A stretch of DNA of 64,000 nt from Brachymonas wangyanguii (GCF_045055315.1 NZ_CP173677.1:1922001-1986000); one strand, 5' to 3'; shown: positions 46,540 to 55,634, numbered from the stretch's first letter. Notes: a model not told the origin generated them from the letters alone. Numbers and translations: made by a program.

Positions 46540-47787
46540 CTAGCGGAAAAACGCGTAGCCGACCAGCACTGCCGCCACGATGCCAACCAGGTCGGCAAAC
46601 AGCGCGCAGCCGAGTGCGTAGCGCGTGTCCTTGATCCCAACGCTGCCAAAGTAGACCGCCAGCACGTAAAAGGTGGTTTCGGTCGATCCCTGGATGATGG
46701 CGGCGACCTGCGCCGGGAAGGACGCCACACCATGCGCCTGCATCACGTCCACCATCAGCCCGCGTGCGCCGGAGCCGGACAGGATCTTCATCAGCCCCAC
46801 CGGCAGCGCCGGCAGGAAATCGGTCGGCAGGCCGAAGGCGGTGATGAGGCTGGCAATGCCTTGCAGGATCCAGTCCATGCCGCCAGCCGCGCGGAACACC
46901 GCAATGCCGCACAGCATCGCCACCAGGTAGGGAATGATCTGCACCGCCACGCCAAAGCCTTCCTTGGCGCCATCGACAAAGGTTTCGTAGACCGGGATGC
47001 GGCGCACCGCGCCGGCCAGCAGGAACAGCACCACCAATGACAGGATCACGCCACTGCCGATGGCGCCGACCAGCTGCGAGGCCTGCTCCGCCGGCAGCCC
47101 GGTCAGCCACCAGCTCAGAGCGCCGATCAGCGCGCCAAACAGCAGCACCGGCAGCCAGATCGCCGGCTTCCACACCGGCAGGCGCTGGATCAGTGCCACC
47201 AGCAGCAGTGCCGCCAGCAGCGAAATCGAGGTCACCACCAGCGTCGGCAGGAAGATGTCAGCAGCGTTGAAACCACTCAGGCCCTGCTGCATGGCGATGG
47301 TCTGGCGGATCGCGATCACCGAGGTCGGGATCAGCGTCAGGCCGGCGGTGTTCAGCACCAGGAACAGGATTTGCGCGTTGGTGGCGCGCTCCGGCTGTGG
47401 GTTGAGCGACTGCAGCTCCTGCATCGCCTTCAGGCCCAGCGGCGTGGCGGCATTGTCCAGCCCCAGCATGTTCGCCGAGATGTTCATCGTCATCGCGCCC
47501 TGCGCCGGGTGGCCGGAGGGCACGCCGGGAAACAGGTGGCGGAACAGCGGGTTCACGCCGTGCGCCAGCAGATTGATCAGGCCGGCGCGCTCGCCCACGC
47601 GCAGCAGGCCCAGCCAGAGCGCCATCATGCCGGTCAGGCCGAGTGCAATCTCGAAGCCAGACTTGGCGGCATCGAACAAGGCGGTGAGCAGACGCGAGAA
47701 CGCCTCCAGATCCCCCTGCAGCAGCTGCCACAGCGCGATCAGGAATGCCGAAACAAAAAAACCCAGCCAGACGAGATTGAGGACCAT
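46540..47787 (-). CDS. Fused spore-maturation-like membrane protein SpmA-SpmB
   Basis: 415 residues. The N-terminal half carries the SpmA-type nucleoside-recognition (Gate) domain (MNISANMLGLDNAATPLG, ~100) and the C-terminal half the SpmB type (YETFVDGAKEGFGVA, ~263; MVDVMQAHG, ~345). About ten hydrophobic segments. In spore formers these are two genes; in Gram-negatives the fused form occurs with unknown function, perhaps transport of nucleoside-like solutes. Confidence 0.85.
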   Translation of the reverse strand: MVLNLVWLGFFVSAFLIALWQLLQGDLEAFSRLLTALFDAAKSGFEIALGLTGMMALWLGLLRVGERAGLINLLAHGVNPLFRHLFPGVPSGHPAQGAMTMNISANMLGLDNAATPLGLKAMQELQSLNPQPERATNAQILFLVLNTAGLTLIPTSVIAIRQTIAMQQGLSGFNAADIFLPTLVVTSISLLAALLLVALIQRLPVWKPAIWLPVLLFGALIGALSWWLTGLPAEQASQLVGAIGSGVILSLVVLFLLAGAVRRIPVYETFVDGAKEGFGVAVQIIPYLVAMLCGIAVFRAAGGMDWILQGIASLITAFGLPTDFLPALPVGLMKILSGSGARGLMVDVMQAHGVASFPAQVAAIIQGSTETTFYVLAVYFGSVGIKDTRYALGCALFADLVGIVAAVLVGYAFFR

Positions 47788-47845
47788 GCGTACCCAGTGC
47801 GCGCAGCGCCGGCTCCGTGGGGAACCGGCCTGCGTTGCCAGCGCC

Positions 47846-50533
47846 TTACAGCTGGTAGGTCACCAGACGGAAATCCGGATCATCCGGATAGGGCTTGATG
47901 CTGAAGCCGAGCGAGCGCATCAGCTTCAGCATATTGCTGTTGCTGGTCAGCACCAGGCCGATGATCTCGCGCAGGCCCTTGTCGCGTGCCACGTCCATGA
48001 TGGAGCGCATCATGCGCGAGCCCATGCCCTTGCCGGACATGTCGTCGGCGATCAGCAGCGAGAATTCGCAGGTGCTGCTGTCGGGGTTGGTGACATAGCG
48101 CACCACGCCGACCAGGCGTTCCTGCTCGGTGACCTTGCCGTCCGGGCTGATCTCGCGCTCGTCCAGTATCGCCACCAGCGCCATTTCGCGGTCGTAGTCG
48201 ATCAGCGAGAACTTGGCCAGCATGCCGGGCGAGAGCTCGGTCAGTGCGGAGACGAAGCGGTTGTAGCGGCTTTCCGGGCTCAGGCCGCGTACCAGCTCCT
48301 GCAGCATCTGGCCATCATCCGGGTGAATCGCGCGGATCGTGTAATGGCCACCGCCACGCAGCGGCCATTCCTGCTTGAAGTGCGCCGGGTACGGCAGGAT
48401 CGACAGGTGCTGGTAGGGGCGCGCCGTGGCCGTGGTGTTGCCGACCACGATGCGCGCATCCACCGCCACCGCGCCGTTGGCGTCCACGATGATCGGGTTG
48501 ATGTCCATTTCACGCAGCTGCGGCAGTTCGCACACCATCTCGGAAACGCGCAGCAGCACCTGCTCCAGCAGCTCGCGGTCCACCGCGCTGGCACCGCGCC
48601 AGTTGCCCAGCGTGGCCGAGACGCGCGAGCGGTCGATCATGTGGCGCGCCAGGAACTGGTTGAGCGGCGGCAGCTCCATGGAGCGGTCGCGATACAGTTC
48701 GATCATGGTGCCGCCGGCACCGAAGGCGATCACCGGGCCAAAGGCCTCATCGGTCACCACGCCGATATACAGCTCGCGGCCGCGCACATGGCTGGCCATG
48801 CGCTGCACCGTGATGCCGTTGATGCGCGCCGACGGCTGCTTGCGGCGCACGTTTTCCATCATGTCCTCGTAGACATCGCGCACGCCGATGGCGTTCATCA
48901 CGTTCAGCGCCACGCCGTTGACGTCGGACTTGTGCACGATGTCGGGCGAATCGATCTTGAGCGCCACCGGGAAGCCCAGCTGCGAGGCCAGCATCATCGC
49001 TTCGGTGGTGCTGCGCGCCAGGATCGTCTGCGTGACCGGAATGTGGAAGGCCGACAGCAGCGCCTTGGATTCCATCTCGGTCAGGATCTGGCGGCGTTCG
49101 GCCAGCACGCCTTCCAGCAGCAGGCGCGCGCCTTCCACGTCGGGCTTGGCCATATTGCTCAGCGGCGGCGGCGTCTGCTGCAGCAGGCGCTGGTTATGGT
49201 AGAACTGCGAAATATTGCCGAAGGCGCCCACTGCGGCTTCGGGGCTGCGGAAGGTGGGGATATCGGCTTCGCGCAGCGCATCGCGCGCTTCGCGCACCGC
49301 CGTATCGCCCATCAGGCAGCTGATCAGCGGCTTGCCGATCTTCTTGCGCTCCTGCGCCACGGCCACTGCCACCGCCTTCATGTCGACATCGCGCTTGGGC
49401 GTGTGAATAGTCAGGATGCCGTCGATATCGGCCTCCTTGGCGACCACCTGCAGGGCCGCCACATAGTGTTCGGGCTGGGCTTCCTCGGACAGGTCGATCA
49501 GGTCCACCACCGAGGCCTGCGGCAGCAGGCGCGGCATCAGTGCGTTGATGGCTTCCTGCGACAGGTGGCCAAGCTCCAGGCCAATGTCGTTGGCACGGTC
49601 TGCCGCCAGCACACCGGGGCCGCCACCGTTGGTGATGATGGCCAGGTGGTTGCCGACCGGGCGGTAGCGCGAGGCCAGGCACTGCGCGGCCGAAAACAGC
49701 TCGGTGAAGGAGCGGATGCGCACCGCGCCGCCACGGCGCAGCGCGGCGTCAAACACCTCGTCACTGCCGACAATCGCGGCAGAGTGGGTACGCGCCGCGA
49801 CGTTGCCGGCGCGCTTGCGGCCAGCCTTGAGCACCACCACCGGCTTGGCGATGGCAGCGGCACGCAGTGCGCTCATGAAGCTACGCGAATCGGAAATGCC
49901 TTCCAGATAGACCACGATGCTGTGCGTCTGCGGGTCCGCAGCCAGAAAATCCAGCGTCTGCGCCATGTCCACGCAGGTGTGCGGGCCAAGCGAGATGATG
50001 GTGGAGAAACCGATGTGGTTCGGGCGCGCCCAGTCCAGCAGCGCCGCCGTCAGGGCGCCGGATTGCGACACCAGTGCCAGCGGGCCCTTCTCGGCCATCG
50101 GGCCGACCACGCCGGCATTCAGGCCCAGGTTCGGGCGCTGGAAGCCACGGCTGTTGGGGCCGAGCAGGAACATGTTGCTGCGGCGTGCCACCTGGCGCAT
50201 CTCGTTGGCCATGTCGGGCGAAATGCCGGCGGACAGCACCAGCGCCGACTTGCAGCGCATGCGGCCGGCCGCTTCCAGCGCTTCCATGATCTCGGCTGGC
50301 GGCAGCGCAATGATGGCCAGGTCGGAGCCGGCATGGATCAGGTCGGACAGGCTGCCTTCGGAGTGGTCCACATCCAGAAAGAACACCTTGCCCTTGTACT
50401 CCTGGGCCTTGAACGCATCGATCAGGTTGATGGCGTCACGGTAGGCCGGGTTGTCGGCGCGTTCCTCCTTGGTGCCGGCGAACACGATGATGCTGCTGGG
50501 TGCGAACAAGGGGGTCAGGAAGTGCTGGTCCAT
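47846..50533 (-). CDS. Pat-like protein: NDP-forming acyl-CoA synthetase fused to GNAT acetyltransferase
   Basis: 895 residues. Order: CoA-binding Rossmann domain (~1-140), ligase/Succ-CoA-like domain with the phospho-His region ARTHSAAIVG (~245), ATP-grasp domain (~480-700) and a C-terminal GNAT domain (~725-890; GKGMGSRMM ~845). This matches the YfiQ/Pat protein lysine acetyltransferases, which acetylate acetyl-CoA synthetase and other enzymes. Divergent from gst. Confidence 0.88.
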   Translation of the reverse strand: MDQHFLTPLFAPSSIIVFAGTKEERADNPAYRDAINLIDAFKAQEYKGKVFFLDVDHSEGSLSDLIHAGSDLAIIALPPAEIMEALEAAGRMRCKSALVLSAGISPDMANEMRQVARRSNMFLLGPNSRGFQRPNLGLNAGVVGPMAEKGPLALVSQSGALTAALLDWARPNHIGFSTIISLGPHTCVDMAQTLDFLAADPQTHSIVVYLEGISDSRSFMSALRAAAIAKPVVVLKAGRKRAGNVAARTHSAAIVGSDEVFDAALRRGGAVRIRSFTELFSAAQCLASRYRPVGNHLAIITNGGGPGVLAADRANDIGLELGHLSQEAINALMPRLLPQASVVDLIDLSEEAQPEHYVAALQVVAKEADIDGILTIHTPKRDVDMKAVAVAVAQERKKIGKPLISCLMGDTAVREARDALREADIPTFRSPEAAVGAFGNISQFYHNQRLLQQTPPPLSNMAKPDVEGARLLLEGVLAERRQILTEMESKALLSAFHIPVTQTILARSTTEAMMLASQLGFPVALKIDSPDIVHKSDVNGVALNVMNAIGVRDVYEDMMENVRRKQPSARINGITVQRMASHVRGRELYIGVVTDEAFGPVIAFGAGGTMIELYRDRSMELPPLNQFLARHMIDRSRVSATLGNWRGASAVDRELLEQVLLRVSEMVCELPQLREMDINPIIVDANGAVAVDARIVVGNTTATARPYQHLSILPYPAHFKQEWPLRGGGHYTIRAIHPDDGQMLQELVRGLSPESRYNRFVSALTELSPGMLAKFSLIDYDREMALVAILDEREISPDGKVTEQERLVGVVRYVTNPDSSTCEFSLLIADDMSGKGMGSRMMRSIMDVARDKGLREIIGLVLTSNSNMLKLMRSLGFSIKPYPDDPDFRLVTYQL

Positions 50534-50735
50534 GGTCTTGCTATCCGGTTGAAATCTGCTACAGAATCAGGGCGCTGGCTCGGGAACTTCCGCCAGCCTG
50601 GCGGCATGCGCACAATGGCCCTGACAACCACGCTGGATGCAGGGCCTTGTGTCAGCTCCCATGATACTGGTGCATGGGCGATTGCCACAGCCGGCATGCC
50701 CCTTTATTCCACACCCTGATGAGAACGAGGTTTCC

Positions 50736-51347
50736 ATGAAGCTGTATTACGCCGCAGGTGTCTGCTCCCTGTCCCCGCATATCGCCCTGCTCGAGGCCGG
50801 CCTGCCGCACGAGGCCATCGCCGTGACCCTGCCCGACCACAAGCTGGCCGATGGCACCGACTACTACACGATCAACCCGCTGGGCTATGTGCCGATGCTG
50901 CAGCTGGACGACGGCACCATGCTGCGCGAAGGCCCGGCCATCGTGCAGTACATCGCCGACCAGGTTCCCGAGAAGAACCTGGCGCCGGCCAACGGCACGC
51001 TGGCGCGCTACCAGCTGCAGTCCTGGTTGAACTTCATCGCCACCGAGGTGCACAAGAGCTACACTCCGATGTTCCGCCCGCGCAGTTCCGACGCCACCAA
51101 GGACGCCTCGCGCAAGCGCCTGACCCAGCTCTACACCTATATCGACCAGGAGCTGGCGCAGCGTGACTACCTGATGGGCGATACCTTTACCGTGGCCGAC
51201 GGCTATCTGTTCGTCACCACCAACTGGGCTGATCTCGTCCAGCTGGACCTGTCCGGCTTGGCCCACCTGCAGGCCTTCCGCGCCCGCGTGGCCGCGCGTC
51301 CGGCCGTGCAGCAGGCGATGCGCGCCGAAGGCCTGATCAAGGACTGA
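50736..51347 (+). CDS. gstA: Glutathione S-transferase, beta class
   Basis: 203 residues. N-terminal thioredoxin fold with the beta-class Cys at residue 10 (YYAAGVCSLSPH), cis-Pro in GYVPML (~52) and SNAIL-like REGPAIVQY (~63), followed by the helical domain. ATG 50736 is supported by GAGG eight bases upstream; the open frame to 50637 is shadow. The next gene, a thioredoxin-like protein, starts 13 bases on. Confidence 0.93.
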   Translation: MKLYYAAGVCSLSPHIALLEAGLPHEAIAVTLPDHKLADGTDYYTINPLGYVPMLQLDDGTMLREGPAIVQYIADQVPEKNLAPANGTLARYQLQSWLNFIATEVHKSYTPMFRPRSSDATKDASRKRLTQLYTYIDQELAQRDYLMGDTFTVADGYLFVTTNWADLVQLDLSGLAHLQAFRARVAARPAVQQAMRAEGLIKD

Positions 51348-51360
51348 GGCAGATCCCCGC

Positions 51361-51696
51361 ATGACGGCCGATGGCCTGCACCTGCACGATCTGGCCGCGG
51401 TGGAACAGCACCTGGCCGGAGACGGCCTGCGCCTGCTGCAGGTCGGTTCGCGCAGCTGCGGCGTCTGCCATGCGCTGCGCCCGCGCGTGCTGGCGCTGGC
51501 AGCGGAGTTCGGGCAGGTGCACCCGGCCATCGTCGAGCTGGACGAAGTGCCGGAACTGGCCTCGCGCCTGCATGTGCTGACGGTGCCGGTCGTGCTGCTG
51601 TATCTGCAGGGGCGCGAGCTGTATCGCGCCGCGCGTTTTGTGCGCCTGGACGAACTGCGCCAGCAGCTGGCGCAAGGCCAGCGCTGGCTGGAGTAG
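51361..51696 (+). CDS. Thioredoxin-like protein
   Basis: 111 residues with a CGVC redox motif at about residues 33-36 and the cis-Pro loop TVPVVLL near 74, the order expected for a thioredoxin fold. It lacks the WCGPC of true thioredoxins, so it is a divergent thiol protein. Probably co-transcribed with gstA. Confidence 0.8.
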   Translation: MTADGLHLHDLAAVEQHLAGDGLRLLQVGSRSCGVCHALRPRVLALAAEFGQVHPAIVELDEVPELASRLHVLTVPVVLLYLQGRELYRAARFVRLDELRQQLAQGQRWLE

Positions 51697-51708
51697 ACGG
51701 CGAGCGAC

Positions 51709-52542
51709 TCAGCCGCGCAGCGCCGCTGCGTGGTGCGCCAGGTGCTCGCCGATAAAGCTGGCGATGAAGTAGTAGCTGTGGTCGTATTCCGGCTGCAGGC
51801 GCAGCGTGAGCGGGTGGCCGTGCTGCTCGCAGGCCGCCTGCAACAGCTCCGGCTTGAGCTGGTCCTGCAGGAACTCATCGCCCATGCCCTGATCCACCAG
51901 CAGCGGCAGGCGCTCCTGCGCCGTGGCAATCAGCGCCACGGCATCGTGCTGCTGCCAGGCGCTTTCGTCATCGCCCAGGTAGGCGCGCAAGGCCTTCTGG
52001 CCCCAGGGCACTTGGGTCGGCGCCACGATCGGGCTGAAGGCACTGACGCTGCGGTAGCGACCCGGATGGCGCAAGGCCAGCGTAAGCGCGCCATGGCCAC
52101 CCATGCTGTGGCCGCTGATGCTGCGCGCATCGGTGGCCGGAAAATGCTGCTCCACCAGCGCCGGCAGTTCCTGCACCACGTAATCTTCCATGCGGAAATG
52201 CGCCGCCCAGGGCTGCTGCGTGGCATTCAGGTAGAAGCCGGCACCCTGCCCCAGGTCATAGGCGGCGTCATTGGCCACGCCTTCGCCGCGCGGACTGGTA
52301 TCGGGTGCCACCACGATCAGGCCGTGCTGTGCGGCAAATTGCTGCGCGCCGGCCTTGGTGATGAAGTTCTGCTCGGTACAGGTCAGGCCGGACAGCCAGT
52401 ACAGCACCGGGCAGCGCTGGCCGGCCAGTGCCTGCGGCGGCAGGTAGATACCGAAGGTCATCTCGGTGCCGGTACTGCTGCTGGCGTGTTTCCAGACTTC
52501 CTGACGACCGCCAAAGCTGGCGCGCTGTTCAATGCGTTGCAT
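51709..52542 (-). CDS. fghA: S-formylglutathione hydrolase
   Basis: Hydrolyses S-formylglutathione to formate and glutathione, the second step of glutathione-dependent formaldehyde removal. 277 residues with the nucleophile elbow GHSMGG (~147) and the late catalytic Asp/His (DEFLQ; YDHSYYF, ~253-259). ATG 52542 follows GGAGGA by nine bases; a longer frame to 52599 has no such site. The first-step enzyme is encoded at 56218-57327. Confidence 0.93.
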   Translation of the reverse strand: MQRIEQRASFGGRQEVWKHASSSTGTEMTFGIYLPPQALAGQRCPVLYWLSGLTCTEQNFITKAGAQQFAAQHGLIVVAPDTSPRGEGVANDAAYDLGQGAGFYLNATQQPWAAHFRMEDYVVQELPALVEQHFPATDARSISGHSMGGHGALTLALRHPGRYRSVSAFSPIVAPTQVPWGQKALRAYLGDDESAWQQHDAVALIATAQERLPLLVDQGMGDEFLQDQLKPELLQAACEQHGHPLTLRLQPEYDHSYYFIASFIGEHLAHHAAALRG

Positions 52543-52695
52543 GGGCTTGCTCCTCCACAAGAAATGACGCCAGACACTGGCCGATATCGGTCCAAGCATA
52601 CACTGCGCGGATGACGCCCTGCTGTCGCTGCGGCCTTGTCGCCATCAGCCCATGCGGGCAGTGGCACCGCAAGGGCCACTTTTTTGCCGCTGCCG

Positions 52696-52720
52696 GGAAC
52701 TTTTCTGCGCGCCATTCGTT
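52696..52720 (+). promoter_or_regulatory. ECF promoter A (autoregulation of the sigma operon)
   Basis: GGAAC (52696-52700), 16 bases, CGTT (52717-52720), 18 bases before the sigma-factor start. GGAAC/CGTT-type elements are the standard ECF promoter form. The same spacing recurs at promoters B and C. Confidence 0.8.
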
Positions 52721-52738
52721 GAACGCTATAACAGAGCC

Positions 52739-53296
52739 ATGCGAATCACGACCAGCCTACTCACCGACGACGACTGCATTGCCCGCGCCCAGTGCGGCGA
52801 TGCCGCCGCGTTCGCCGAGCTGGTACGGCGCTTCCAGGAGCGCGTCTACCGCTTCCTGCTGCGCCTGACGCGCACGCGTGAGGATGCGCAGGACCTGACG
52901 CAGGAGACCTTCATGCACGCTTACGAAGCACTGCCACGCTGGCGTCCCGACGCCCAGTTCAGCACCTGGCTGCTGCGCATTGCGCGCAATCAAGCCTACG
53001 ACATGCTGCGGCGCAGCCAGCGCGTCGATTTTGTCGCGCTGGAGCCGGAGCATGCGGCGCAACTGGTCGATACCGGCCCAACGCCAGATGTGGCCCTGCA
53101 GGGCACCCAGCAGCTGCAACTGCTCGATGCCGCCTTGGGCCGCCTGCCCGCCGACCAGCGCGAAGTGCTGCTGCTGCGCGAGATCGAACAACTGTCCTAC
53201 GACGAGATTGCCCAGGTACTGGATGTACCGCTGGGCACCATCAAGTCGCGCATTGCCCGTGCGCGGCTTGCCCTGGCCGCCGCCATGCCCCCATGA
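52739..53296 (+). CDS. ECF RNA polymerase sigma factor (RpoE-like)
   Basis: 185 residues with region 2 (~20-90: FAELVRRFQERVYRF, DAQDLTQETFMHAYEAL, FSTWLLRIARNQAYDMLRR) and region 4 (~125-180: ALGRLPADQREVLLLREIEQLSYDEIAQVL, GTIKSRIARAR). ATG 52739 is chosen as the first residue of the conserved core. Its stop overlaps the next frame, and a matching ECF promoter lies directly upstream, so it is autoregulated. It likely controls the two downstream His-rich protein genes also. Confidence 0.94.
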   Translation: MRITTSLLTDDDCIARAQCGDAAAFAELVRRFQERVYRFLLRLTRTREDAQDLTQETFMHAYEALPRWRPDAQFSTWLLRIARNQAYDMLRRSQRVDFVALEPEHAAQLVDTGPTPDVALQGTQQLQLLDAALGRLPADQREVLLLREIEQLSYDEIAQVLDVPLGTIKSRIARARLALAAAMPP

Positions 53297-53313
53297 GAAA
53301 GAGAGAGACCGCC

Positions 53314-53799
53314 ATGACCTGCCCTCCTGTCGATGACCTGTCTGCCTATCTGGACCAGGAACTCGCCCCGTGCGAGTGCGAACAGATTGCCGCCCACCTG
53401 CAACAGTGCCCGCTGTGCCAGCGGCAGTTACAGGTGTTTTCCAACCTGCAGCTCGCGGCACGTGCCCTGCCCGAGCCGGCGCTCGGCTTTGACCTGGCCG
53501 CCAACCTGCACGATCGCCTGCAGGCGCATCCGCAGACGCGGCCGCCTGCCAGCAGCCAGCCTGGCCGCAGCCGTGACGGACGCTTCAGCAGTTGGCTGGG
53601 CTGGATCGGCGGCGTGCCGGGTGGCGTGGCCGCCAGCGTCGCACTGGCGGCCGGCCTCTGGCTCGGCGGCGGCCTGCTGCCGGCAGCCACCGTCGGCACC
53701 ACGGCCGGCATCAACAGCGTGCGCGTGTTCGATCCGGTCCCGCCAGGCGGGCTCTGCGCCGCCCCCGAACTCTGCCGCATGACAAGGACGCTGCCATGA
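53314..53799 (+). CDS. Zinc-finger anti-sigma factor (membrane-anchored)
   Basis: 161 residues from ATG 53314 (AGAGAG ribosome-binding site); an ATG at 53293 overlapping the sigma stop is the alternative. The N-terminal zf-HC2 motif is H-x3-C-x2-C (HLQQCPLC, ~28) within an anti-sigma helix bundle. A single membrane helix lies near residues 105-125, and a short periplasmic tail with two Cys follows. It is expected to hold the upstream sigma factor until an envelope signal releases it. Confidence 0.88.
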   Translation: MTCPPVDDLSAYLDQELAPCECEQIAAHLQQCPLCQRQLQVFSNLQLAARALPEPALGFDLAANLHDRLQAHPQTRPPASSQPGRSRDGRFSSWLGWIGGVPGGVAASVALAAGLWLGGGLLPAATVGTTAGINSVRVFDPVPPGGLCAAPELCRMTRTLP

Positions 53800-54254
53800 A
53801 CTACCGCAAATCCCTGAACTGGCTGCTGGCCGCTTCGCTGGCGCTCAACCTCGGCATGCTGTCGGCCGTGGCCTGGCAGCAATGGCGGCCACAGGCCGAT
53901 GCCGCCCCGCAGCAGCTGACCGACATGCTGGCCCTGGACGCGACCCAGCGCCAGCAGTGGGAGGCGCTGGAACAGCCCTTTCTGCAGGACCTGAGCCGCA
54001 ACTGGGAGCAGATCCGCCAGCACCGCGAAGCCCTGGTGCAGGCGATCCTGGCGCCAACGCCGGACCCGGCCGCCATCGAGCGGGAGCAGGCACGCATCGC
54101 CGAACTGCAGACGGCCCAGCAGCAACGCGTGATTGCGCAGCTGGCGGCCGAACGCGAGCTGCTCAATGACACCCAGCGTGCCAAACTGCTGGCCCTGCTA
54201 CTGAGCCGCTACTCGGCAGAACCGACGCAGGAAGAGCAGTTACACAACAAGTAA
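53796..54254 (+). CDS. Periplasmic CpxP/Spy/CnrX-like sensor protein
   Basis: 152 residues, N-terminal membrane anchor/signal (LNWLLAASLALNLGML, ~7-22) followed by a long helical domain rich in Gln, Glu and Arg, the fold of Spy/CpxP and CnrX heavy-metal sensors. The ATG overlaps the anti-sigma stop (ATGA). A sigma/anti-sigma/periplasmic-sensor trio is the CnrYXH layout, so it probably senses metal or misfolded proteins and modulates the anti-sigma factor. Confidence 0.82.
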   Translation: MNYRKSLNWLLAASLALNLGMLSAVAWQQWRPQADAAPQQLTDMLALDATQRQQWEALEQPFLQDLSRNWEQIRQHREALVQAILAPTPDPAAIEREQARIAELQTAQQQRVIAQLAAERELLNDTQRAKLLALLLSRYSAEPTQEEQLHNK

Positions 54255-54276
54255 CAATTTCATGGATCGTGATCAT

Positions 54277-54301
54277 GGAACCTTTTGCGCTCCCGTTCGT
54301 T
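54277..54301 (+). promoter_or_regulatory. ECF promoter B (DUF6448 gene)
   Basis: GGAAC (54277-54281), 16 bases, CGTT (54298-54301), 58 bases before the start of the DUF6448 gene. Same elements and spacing as promoter A. Confidence 0.8.
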
Positions 54302-54359
54302 TGTATGGATAAGCCGGCCAGATGACGGCGGCTTTTTCATCAACCCCAAGGAGAACACC

Positions 54360-54971
54360 ATGTCCATGATCACCCTCATCCTCTCGGCCATCGTCCTGTT
54401 TGCCCTGATCGCCCTGACCCCGCGCCGTGCCAGCGCCCACTGCGATACCGAAGACGGTCCCGCCGTTGTCGATGGCCACAAGGCGCTGCAGACCGGCAAT
54501 GCCAACTACGCCCTGAAGTGGATCTTTGCCGATGGCGAAGCCGAACTGCGCACGATCTTCGAACGTGCAATCCGCGTACGTGCCCTGGGCGGCGAAGCCG
54601 CTGAACTGGCCGATCGCCACTTCCTGGAAAACCTGGTGCGTATCCACCGCGCTGGTGAAGGTGCCGGTTACGACGGCATCAAGCCCAGCGGTACTGCGCT
54701 GGATCCCAAGGTCATCGCTGCCGATGCCGCCATGCTCGATGGCAACCTGCAGCCGCTGCTGGCCCTGATGCCCGAAAAGCAGCATGCCGAACTGCAGAGC
54801 CGCTTCGAGCGGGCCCGCGCCAGCATGAACTTCGATATCGACGATCTGGTGGCCGCACGTGCCCACGTGGAAGACTATGTGTCCTTCTTCAAGTACGCCG
54901 AAGGCCATGACCACGATCACGGACACGGCGGTGGTTGCGGCAGCCACGGCCACGCGCACCACGCCCACTGA
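54360..54971 (+). CDS. Exported DUF6448 family protein with His-rich tail
   Basis: 203 residues. Signal peptide about residues 1-26 (ends RRASA), then HCDTEDGPAV and a long helical DUF6448 domain (VRIHRAGEGAGYDG, ~93). The last 20 residues are mostly His and Gly (HDHDHGHGGG..., ending HAHHAH), a likely metal-binding tail. A good AAGGAG precedes the ATG. The ECF promoter upstream ties it to the sigma factor; a role in metal binding is inference. Confidence 0.82.
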   Translation: MSMITLILSAIVLFALIALTPRRASAHCDTEDGPAVVDGHKALQTGNANYALKWIFADGEAELRTIFERAIRVRALGGEAAELADRHFLENLVRIHRAGEGAGYDGIKPSGTALDPKVIAADAAMLDGNLQPLLALMPEKQHAELQSRFERARASMNFDIDDLVAARAHVEDYVSFFKYAEGHDHDHGHGGGCGSHGHAHHAH

Positions 54972-54982
54972 TCCACCGAGCC

Positions 54983-55456
54983 ATGAGCAACCTCTGGCTC
55001 TGGCCGATAGCCCTGGCGACCGCAGCAACTGCGGCGCTGGGCTTTCGCCGTTATGCGGGTCTGGTGATCCGGGTCGAATCGCATTCGATGCAGCCCACGC
55101 TGCGGGCCGGTCAGCTGCTGCTGGCACGCCCGGTGCACCATGCCAGCCAGCTGCGCCACGGCGACATCGTGGTGCTGTACTGCGAAGAGCTACAGCAACG
55201 CATCGTCAAGCGCCTGCTCGGCCTGCCGGGCGACCGGCTGCAGCTGGATCACCGCGGCCTGCAGCGCAACGGCCAGCCGGTGCCAGAGACTTACGTGGCA
55301 CATCCGGGCGGCAGGACCGGCAGCTGGCAAGTGCCGGCCGGACATGGCGTGTTCCTGGGCGACAACCGCGCCGCCTCCAGCGACAGCCGCAGCTGGCGCT
55401 CGCCCTATGTGCCGCTGGGCGCTATTATCGGCGTGATACGCGATCGGCAGGCCTGA
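54983..55456 (+). CDS. Signal peptidase I (S26) family protein
   Basis: 157 residues from ATG 54983. An N-terminal membrane helix is followed by the serine nucleophile motif SHSMQPTL (~35) and the lysine base in RIVKRLLGLPGD (~72), then GDNRAASSDSR (~130). Much shorter than LepB, so it is an accessory peptidase. It starts 11 bases after the DUF6448 gene and shares its promoter; it may process one of the exported proteins of this cluster. Confidence 0.85.
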   Translation: MSNLWLWPIALATAATAALGFRRYAGLVIRVESHSMQPTLRAGQLLLARPVHHASQLRHGDIVVLYCEELQQRIVKRLLGLPGDRLQLDHRGLQRNGQPVPETYVAHPGGRTGSWQVPAGHGVFLGDNRAASSDSRSWRSPYVPLGAIIGVIRDRQA

Positions 55457-55482
55457 GGCCACACCACGCTCCCGGCACGACC

Positions 55483-55507
55483 AGGCACCTGCATCGGGTG
55501 CCTTTTT
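55483..55507 (+). terminator. Terminator after the S26 peptidase gene
   Basis: Seven-bp stem (55483-55489 with 55497-55503) followed by a T-rich stretch. It separates the DUF6448-peptidase unit from the next gene, which has its own ECF promoter. Confidence 0.85.
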
Positions 55508-55536
55508 ATTTTTTCAAGAAAATCTGGAGGCCTGCG

Positions 55537-55561
55537 GGAACCTTTGCTTGCGCCCGTCGTT
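55537..55561 (+). promoter_or_regulatory. ECF promoter C
   Basis: GGAAC (55537-55541), 16 bases, CGTT (55558-55561), 73 bases before the start of the exported His-containing protein. Third copy of the same element with the same spacing. Confidence 0.8.
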
Positions 55562-55634
55562 AGTAACAGCAAGCCGGCTGATCCGGCCCAAGCCCAACGC
55601 ACTATTGCACTGTCTATTCCAGGAGATTCCCATC

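Noticed and set aside
46997..50719. 1240-codon plus-strand open frame
   Set aside because: It crosses two clear minus-strand genes (SpmAB fusion and Pat-like protein) and has shadow-type composition.
54312..54334. Short hairpin plus T run in the leader of the DUF6448 gene
   Set aside because: The stem is only five base pairs; too weak to claim an attenuator.
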